A stretch of 64,000 bases of DNA from Combretum micranthum. Lineage: Eukaryota > Streptophyta > Magnoliopsida > Myrtales > Combretaceae. Each line of letters starts with the position of its first letter. Position 1 is the stretch's first letter. The stretch is taken from assembly GCA_024138025.1 (NCBI GenBank), contig JAMXBD010000092.1, forward strand, positions 496,001 to 560,000. Reading direction: 5' to 3'. The notes below the pieces were generated by a model that saw only the letters and a program-made list of their open reading frames with translations, did no database searches and had not been told where the DNA came from. The position numbers and the translations under genes are program-made. Positions 57,405 through 64,000 of this stretch are shown here, piece after piece.

Positions 57405-60400
57405 TTCGCTCCCTTAATGCAAAAATCTATAACACCCAACTTTCCTCTAAAACAAGTGAACTTTTCTGTAGACAATGGCTTCGTAAATAAATCGGCAACT
57501 TGCTCTTGAGAACTACAATGCTCTATCTTTATGCTTCCTTCATTCAGCAATTCTCGTATGTAATGATGTCGAGTATCAATGTGCCTTGTGCGATTGTGAT
57601 GAACTGGATTTTTCGTCATCGCAATAGTGGACTGATTATCACAGAGAATTGTTGTGGCTTCCTTTTGATGTTGCTTCATGTCACCTAAAATTCTTCTTAA
57701 CCATATAGCTTGACAAGCAGCCAAAGTGACAGCCATATATTCAGCTTCCGATGAAGACAATGCAATAGATGGCTGCTTCTTTGAACACCACGAAATTGCA
57801 TTAGATCCAAGCATGAACAAATACCCAGTAGTGCTCTTGCGATCGTCAACAGAACCTGCCCAATCACTATCCGAAAAACCCAACAATTCAAAATTTTTAG
57901 AATTAGAGTACCACAAACCATAAGAACATGTTCCCTTCAAATATCTGAGAATCCTTTTTGCTGCACCATAATGAATGTTGCTAGGACTTTGCATGAACCG
58001 AGAACAGAGTTGTAGCTTGCAAGATATCTGGTCTACTTTGTAAGATAAAGCAGACTTCCAACTAAACTCCGATACAGCTGAGCATCGGCCTTTTCTTCTC
58101 CATCATCTAAACAGAATTTTTTATTTGTAATCATTGGAGTTCCAACTGCATTGCATTCTTTCATATTGAATTTTTCCAGAAGATCTTTCACATATTTCTG
58201 CTGAGAAATAAAAATTCCAGCTTCACTTTGCTGCACTTCTAATCCCAAGAAATAGCTCATTTCACCCAAATCAGTCATTTCATACTCAGACACCATAATC
58301 TTCTTGAAATCATTAATCAAAGCAACACTATTTCCTGTGTAAATTAAATCATCCACATACAGACATACGAGTAATACCTCATCAGCTCCTTTGGTTTTCA
58401 CATACAAAGTCGCTTCACTTGCACTCTTTTGGAACCCATTTTTGCTGAAGTGACTGTCAATCCTTTCGTACCAGGCCCTTGGTGCTTGCTTAAGGCCGTA
58501 GAGTGCTTTCCTCAACTTGTAAACCTTCATTTCCTCTCCTTTCAATTCATAACCTTTAGGCTATTGTACATAAACTTCTTCTTCCAAAAACCCATTCAAA
58601 AATGCTGACTCAACATCAAATTGATAAAATTTCCACTTGTAGTTAGCAGCAATTGACAAAACAGTACGAATAGTATCAAATCTAGCTACAGGTGAGAAAG
58701 TTTCTTCAAAATCAATACCTTCACGCTGCATATACCCTCTCGCAACCAAACGAGCTTTATGCTTTTGGATTGAACCATCTGGCTTGAATTTCAGCTTGTA
58801 AATCCATTTAAGCCCAATGACTTCCTTTCCCTTTGGCAAGTCGACCAGCTCCCAAGTCTTATTGTTCTCCAATGCCTTCATTTCATCATCCATTGCACAC
58901 CATGCAGCACTTTGAACAGCTTCATCAAATGAACTCGGTTCTGCAATTTGCACAAGCTGGCATCTTTCTGTCTGCTCATAAATCTCTGTTAGTGATCTCC
59001 ATTTTTTTGGAGGTGTGCTCGAGGAAGAGGAACTCGCTGATGCTGAACTTGACGAACCAGGAATTGAATCAGGTGTGGAAGGATACGAATTTCCACCATC
59101 ATCAGTCCCATTTCCTTCCATTGTTTGCTGGTTGGTGAACTCAATATCCTCTTGAATAATTGCTTCATTTATCTGTACTTCATTCCACTTCCATATACTT
59201 TTCTCATCAAACACAACATCACGACTGATGAGCAATTTTTTAGTTTCAGGATTATAGAATCGATATCCTTTTGTCTCTAAGCTATAGCCCACAAATATGC
59301 ATTTCTCACTATTTTCATCAAGTTTACTCCTCTTTTGAGATGGAATAAGAACATGTGCAACACAACCAAAAACTTTAAAGTGAGTTACCTTGGGCTTTCT
59401 ATTATGAAATGCCTCAAAAGGTGTTTGGCGTGTCAATGCTGAAGTTGGACTGCGATTGAGCACATATGCTGCTGTATAAATAGCTTCTGCCCAAAAACTT
59501 TTTGGAAGACATTTTGCTTTCAGCATGCTTTTTGCCATTCCAACAAGACTCCGATTCTTCCTCTCTGCCACCCCATTCTGTTGAGGGGTGTAGCTGGCTG
59601 TCAATTGCCTTTGAATGCCCATCTCTTCACAAAAACTATCAAATTCTGAAGACACAAACTCACCACCACGATCTGTCCTCAAGACTTTTATTGCATTTCC
59701 ACTTTGCTTTTCAATAGAAGACTTGAATTTCTTGAAGATTGAGAAGACCTCGGATTTTTCTTTAACAAAATAAACCCAAGTCATTCTACTGAAATCATCA
59801 ACAAAAACCACAAAATACCTGCTGTTGTTGAGAGAAAAAGTCTGCATGGGTCCACAGACATCAGCATGAATCAATTCAGCTGGTTTTGAAGCTCTCATGT
59901 TGCTACTCTTTGGGAAAGAGTCTCTATGCTGTTTTCCAACCACACAGCTTTCACATACCGCATCAATATGCCTTATCATAGGTAACCCATCCACCAAATT
60001 TTGATTAGACAATAAACTCAAACTTTTAAAGTTGAGATGTCCATACCTATGATGCCACAACCAGCTATCGTCTTCCAATGAGGCTGCAAGTGCCTTCTTT
60101 TCATCATCGATAACAAGTGGAAACATGTTGTTTCTCGACATTGGAACTTTGAGCAGCAAGTTCTTCTTCGTTTTATCAGTGAAGACAGCACATGAGAAAT
60201 CTTCAAAAAGCAATGAGTACCCTTCTCTCAAAAATTGCCCAACACTTAACAAGTTGGAGTCTAAATCCGGAACATACAGAACATCTTTAATGCAGCTACC
60301 TTCTCCAGAATTCAGCTTTATCACTCCTTTTCCCTTCGTGTTACGAATCGTTCCATCAGCCATTTTTATCCGTGTTTTAGCTGACCTGTCCAAGCTAATA

Positions 60401-61412
60401 AAAACCTCCGGATTTGCAGTCATGTGACTACTACTGCCACTATCCATATACCACACTTCTGAATCAAAAACGTTAGTAGCATAACAAGCAAGAAATATAT
60501 CTTTATCCTCCACAAAATTTGCTTGTTTCTCATCATTTTGTTTCAAACGACAATATCTTTCTATATGACCAGGTTTGTGACAGTAATAACACTCAAACTT
60601 ACGATTTTGATTTTGGCCATCGTCATTTAAATGGTGTTGTCTGTCGCCTGATCGTCCACCTCCTCTGTATCCTCTGCCACCCCTTCTCCCTCGATAAGAG
60701 TGACCTCCACGATTGTAGTTGCTGCCACTTCGCTCATGCCCAACCTCCGTCTCCTTTGTGAATTTCAATCTGGCCTGAAATGCATTCTCGGTAGAGTTCT
60801 CCTCATACCTTTTATGCCTATCTTCATGGGATTGCAGAGAGCCTAAAAGTTCATCAATGGTCATGACTGTCAAGTCTTTGGACTCTTCGATGGCAGTAAC
60901 AGTGGATTCATACTTTCTCGTCAGACTTCTCAATAGCTTCTCAACAACTGTTTGATCTGCAATTTTCTCACCATACTTCCTCATTTGGTTAACTATGACC
61001 ATAAGGTTATTAGAACAGTCATGCACAGACTCCCCTTCCTTCATTCGAAAGCTTTCAAACTGTCTACGAAGTGTTTGAAGCTTTACAGTAAGCACCTTTG
61101 TCGTGCCTTGATACCCATTCCTTAGTGCATCCCATGTTCCTTTGATTTTGTTGCTGCTGAAATCCGAGAAGAAAAAACGGCATCGTCTACGGCTTGTTGG
61201 ATGAAGAAAAGAGCTTTGGCATCCTTCTTTTTCAAATCTTTCAAAGCATCAGCTGCTACACCTTCTTCACTGTAGCCTTTCTCTATTAGCTCCCATAGGT
61301 CCTGAGAGATAAAGAGAGTCTTCATCTTTGTGCTCCAAACATCGTAATTGCTGCCTTGAAAAATTGGAATCGCAGGTTGTGAGATGTTCACACCATTTGA
61401 ATTGCTTGCCAT
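57386..61412 (-). pseudogene. gag-pol polyprotein of the young copia (nearly intact)
   Basis: Best start: ATG 61410-61412 (MASNSNG; the longer frame from 61499 runs into the LTR). Gag N-terminus 61412-61122, ending in a one-base loss just after SKE where the next codon should open a WDALRNGY block. Then one open run of 844 codons (61095-58561): gag, knuckle CYYCHKPGHIERYC (residues 169-182), protease YMDSGSSSHM (218-220 DSG), GAG-pre-integrase HHRYGHLNF, integrase with ADVCGP, RTDRGGEF and NGVAERKN, and RT start. TAG at 58561-58563 replaces an expected Gln in the EEVYVQ-x-PKGY region. RT continues 58545-58033 with the YVDD box. Two small frame changes at about 58010-58030 precede RNase H (57994-57386: SDSDWAG, SSSEAEYMA, HIDTRHHYIRE). 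Only three to four changes separate this copy from an open polyprotein, so relatives elsewhere in the genome may be active. Confidence 0.9.
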
Positions 61413-61446
61413 CACACTCAACGAATTGTTTACAGGCCTCAGTGGT

Positions 61447-61459
61447 GGCTCTGATACCA
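61447..61459 (-). other. Primer-binding site of the young copia (tRNA-Met)
   Basis: Minus strand TGGTATCAGAGCC, two bases from the LTR edge; perfect match to the initiator-tRNA primer site used by most plant copia elements. Confidence 0.93.
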
Positions 61460-61461
61460 GA

Positions 61462-61769
61462 TGTTGAAAATAAAAGGCTTGAAAAAAAACAGCAAGCAAA
61501 GAAAGAAATATGCACTGATAAATTGATGAACTCCCATAACAATTTTATTCAGCTGCTAAGTCTTAAATACAGAATAGAAATGTAACTAAAATACGAAAAT
61601 AAAGGAATAATTCCGCTACCAGAAAAATGCTCCTAAAAATAAGACACTTACTAACAAACCCGTAAGAATAGGACTCTTAACAACAAATTATTGACTGATT
61701 AAACTACTAACATAAGACTACTAAATTATTGACTTCTAATGAAATCAGATTTATGCATTAACAGTAACA
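61462..61769 (-). repeat. 5' LTR of the young copia
   Basis: 308 bp. It has one extra C (GCACTGAT against GCATGAT) relative to the 3' LTR. Short for copia, within the normal range. Confidence 0.92.
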
Positions 61770-61774
61770 ATTAT

Positions 61775-62795
61775 GAGATCAACCACTGTCCATTAAAAAA
61801 TTGATGAAAATGCTCCACAATGTTTTTTGTTTTATTTTTTTATTATTCTTTTGGAGAAGATTTCACCGTATGAACGTTGTAATGCTACAGCATATTCCAA
61901 AATTTGTTAAACCTGTTACTTCAAAATTTGTTAAACCTGTTATTATACATTATGCTCGCTACTTTCCCGCACTGATGTGGATTAACCCTTCAGTTCTGAT
62001 ACTATTTTTATGATAGTACCACCAAATGAAATGGTTCCGATACCATCCCATATGGAGAGAACCATGTGATCTTTCAAGCAAATCTTTCTCTCAAAGAACA
62101 AGAAGCTAGCCCACATCTTCAAAGTCTCCGAGTCTCAACCAATCCGTCCTTGTGTTTATATATCATTTGCTCGGTACATATATACTAACATTATACCATT
62201 TTCATTATCAAGCTTCACATTCTTAACAAGCTAATCAATCTTTTCTCTCCTGCATTGTTTGACTATTTTTGCATATTATCACACCTGTTTGATTGATAGG
62301 CCAGGTTTTAATGTGAATGTATGCTGTCCTACCAAAACTTTGGCATTCTTGCGGAAAACATTTTTATGACAGGACCATGTGATCGTTCAGGTGAATCTGT
62401 CTCCCAAAAAAAAGAAAAAAAGAAGCCAGTTCATACCTTCAGATTCTCCTCCACTCAATTAGATATCAATTGCAGGCCATATGAAATCATACATAACAAG
62501 CAAATCATTCTTTCTCTCTGATTTCGTTCCGCCGTATATGTTGGGCCTTGGCGAAATCCAGAAAAATGGCAGCTTTAATTAATGTCTACGTTTGTGGTGT
62601 TGACTAGGGAGACAGGGCCATGTGATCCTTTAGACATGCATGCCTTTAATCATGATATCATTTTCTATATAAGCATAAACCACTCTCATAAGCCAATACA
62701 AAGCATTCGAGCCTTAATTTGAAATCTTTACATCTTCAGAGACCTCTTGAACTCCATTTCATTCAAACTTCACTATAGTTTTGCAGACCATCATC
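61775..62795 (+). promoter_or_regulatory. Upstream region of SAUR copy B
   Basis: Conserved with copy A. It contains three CCATGTGATC motifs (62062-62071, 62375-62384, 62618-62627) and both orientations of the auxin-response hexamer: TGTCTC at 62398-62403 and GAGACA at 62609-62614. These are 393 and 182 bases before the ATG. In copy A both hexamers are altered. Confidence 0.55.
62665..62673 (+). promoter_or_regulatory. TATA box of SAUR copy B
   Basis: CTATATAAG, 123 bases upstream of the ATG, one base different in spacing from copy A. A bare leader follows. Confidence 0.65.
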
Positions 62796-63033
62796 ATGGC
62801 CATTCATTTACCAGTTATTCTGCAATCTAATGTTCCCAAAGGACATGTCACAGTTTATGTTGGAGAAAAACAAAAGAGAAAATATGTAGTGCCTTATTTC
62901 ATACCTGAATCAGCCACAGTTTCAGGACTTGCTTGATAAGGCTGAGGAAGAATTTGGGTTTCATCAGCCAATGGGTGATCTTACTCTTCCCTGCAAAGAA
63001 GATACATTCCTTGCTTTAACTTCTCAGTTATGA
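62796..63033 (+). pseudogene. SAUR-family auxin-response gene, frameshifted (copy B)
   Basis: ATG at 62796 gives MAIHLPVILQS and then the SAUR core [15 protein letters not shown] and KYVVP. There an extra T (GTGCCTTATTTC; copy A has GTGCCTATTTC, about 62893) shifts the frame, which stops at 62934-62936 after 46 codons. Read past that one base, the DNA encodes the rest of an ordinary [21 protein letters not shown], the PCKED motif with its Cys (lost in copy A) and a TSQL end at TGA 63031-63033. Total length would be close to 79 codons; as in copy A, the linker after the N-terminal motif is missing. If the extra T is a sequence error, this is a complete gene and the likelier functional copy. 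Otherwise it is a pseudogene. Known SAUR role: auxin-driven cell expansion. Confidence 0.85.
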
Positions 63034-64000
63034 AGATTGTAGGATGTCAAAGACCACATTTTTGCAAGACTACAATTTTGTATATAGAGGCCAAGCACCA
63101 TTCACACTCTTTTATTTGATTTTGCTTATTTATTAGTAGAGAAGCTTGTAAGTTACTAACAAAGTAAACCTTCTGCTACATATCATGATATACATATCAC
63201 CTTTACCAATCGTGATTTACCTTAACTATTTTGCATATTTATCACTTTTTTGAAATGCAATATACAAACATATTTCGCCTATTCAACACATGATGTACAT
63301 ATGACATATGACAATTTTGATATTCTATGCCAAAGTTACGACTTTGATGTGGTAATTTGGTAATTCTTTTTATTTTAACCTTATTTAAAAGCTAGTTTCA
63401 ATTATTCTTCTAAACAGGAATTATTTCGTATAAGAGGTCATATTCTATACATTTCCCATCTAAATTTTAAAATTGAATAGTTGCCTTTTTACTTTACCCT
63501 TAACGGTACAAAACTATGTTAGATAGCATTTTTTTTTAATAAGACCATAAACGAATTGAGTTGAGATAATATAATGTTATATTTGATTTGAAACTCAACT
63601 CGAAATTTCAATTTTTAAACTTAACACAAACTTGATCTAGTCTAGGCTGCTAAGCTCATCTTTGACTTAGGATCTGTTTAGATTGTCAGATTTTTATCTG
63701 TATTGGATTTATATCGGTTCGATATCGGTATCAGTTTAGTACTTATTCGGTTTTGTTAGTTTATAAGTAAAACAATCAATTTTTCATGAGTATCATATCT
63801 GTTCGGTACCAAAACGATGCCAAAATGACACCAAAACAATGAACCAAACAGACCCTTAATTAAACTTGTGCATGCTTGATTCATTTAAAAAGTATATAAT
63901 GACTCCTTTTGAAGTCTTAAGAAATTTTCCTAATTCTTAGAGATAATAAAGGATCGTTCTTTCTAGTGCAACATTTCATTAAGTAAATTGAAAAAAAAAA
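63034..64000. other. Downstream part of unit B, no gene
   Basis: Follows copy A's 13519-14330 closely to the window edge. A local block with GATTTATATCGGTTCGATATCGG-like short repeats (63690-63860) is absent from copy A, so it is a later insertion or a loss in A. No coding frame of note. Confidence 0.6.

Larger units (their letters stand above)
57098..61769 (-). mobile_element. Young, nearly complete Ty1/copia retrotransposon
   Basis: 4672 bp. The 5' LTR is 61462-61769 and the 3' LTR 57098-57404; LTR ends are TGTTGAAA and GTAACA. Perfect target duplication ATTAT (57093-57097, 61770-61774). Primer site TGGTATCAGAGCC (61447-61459, minus) directly inside the 5' LTR; polypurine AAGGGAGCGAA directly before the 3' LTR (57405-57415, minus). 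LTRs differ by three substitutions and one 1-base indel (about 1%), the lowest in the window together with the nested Athila-like pair. All copia domains are present in order. Lesions are one nonsense codon and a few one-base losses. Confidence 0.95.
56941..64000 (+). repeat. SAUR-associated duplicated unit, copy B (runs off the window)
   Basis: Matches copy A from the GTTCAGTAACAATGTCTAC block (56950) through the SAUR gene and on to the window end (CATTTCATTAAGTAAATTGG, 63970). Interrupted only by the young copia at 57098-61769, whose target duplication ATTAT restores the copy A order. Relative to A it lacks the 10477-12155 element. Confidence 0.87.

Overview
This is a window of nuclear DNA from a flowering plant, probably a eudicot. 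It is AT-rich and gene-poor. Two plant gene families are present, an L-type lectin receptor kinase and SAUR auxin-response genes, and most of the rest is LTR retrotransposons. Ty1/copia, chromovirus Ty3/gypsy, Athila-type and several non-autonomous families are represented, with solo LTRs, two MITE-like elements and nested insertions. The species cannot be named from the sequence. I see no tRNA, rRNA or CRISPR, and no gene that is intact as given.

Layout. 1-2450: AT-rich DNA without a gene. 2455-6026: very old copia element, plus strand. 6240-14330: a mosaic of two copies of a SAUR-containing unit (C, 6240-7022; A, 10316 to about 14330), separated by a decayed minus-strand copia element that carries a solo LTR and a rearranged gypsy remnant. 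Unit A contains a small non-autonomous LTR element (10477-12155) and a truncated SAUR gene (13321-13518). 14330-21600: long intergenic stretch with a hAT-like MITE (20346-20919). 21608-36195: a lectin receptor kinase pseudogene. Its kinase domain is cut between the DFG and APE motifs by a chromovirus (23230-35756). That chromovirus is itself split by a gag-protease-only, Athila-primed element (24057-30858). Both insertions have clean 5-bp target-site duplications.

36990-37690: a diverged fragment of the SAUR unit (D). 38167-45768: degenerate copia element whose right LTR holds a 2.36-kb solo LTR (43182-45545). 45802-46089: inverted-repeat MITE. 47017-53417: old minus-strand gypsy-type element with LTRs over 2 kb and no pol. 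53418-55542: gag-only LTR element ending in a 21-bp coding minisatellite. 56270-64000: unit B, a second copy of the unit A segment. It carries the same old copia gag/LTR remnant, a young copia element (57098-61769; LTRs about 1% different) and a second SAUR copy (62796-63033) broken by one frameshift.

Reading. A SAUR locus was duplicated at least twice over about 50 kb, and the copies were then riddled with retrotransposons. The two SAUR copies carry different lesions. The lectin kinase was disabled by a two-level nested insertion. Several frameshifts are single-base indels, and one LTR pair differs far more by indels than by substitutions. Some apparent breaks may therefore be consensus errors. 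The most unusual cross-cutting signal is clustering of the GC-rich palindrome GCCGGC in at least five unrelated LTR families, in DNA that otherwise has almost no GC-rich sequence.
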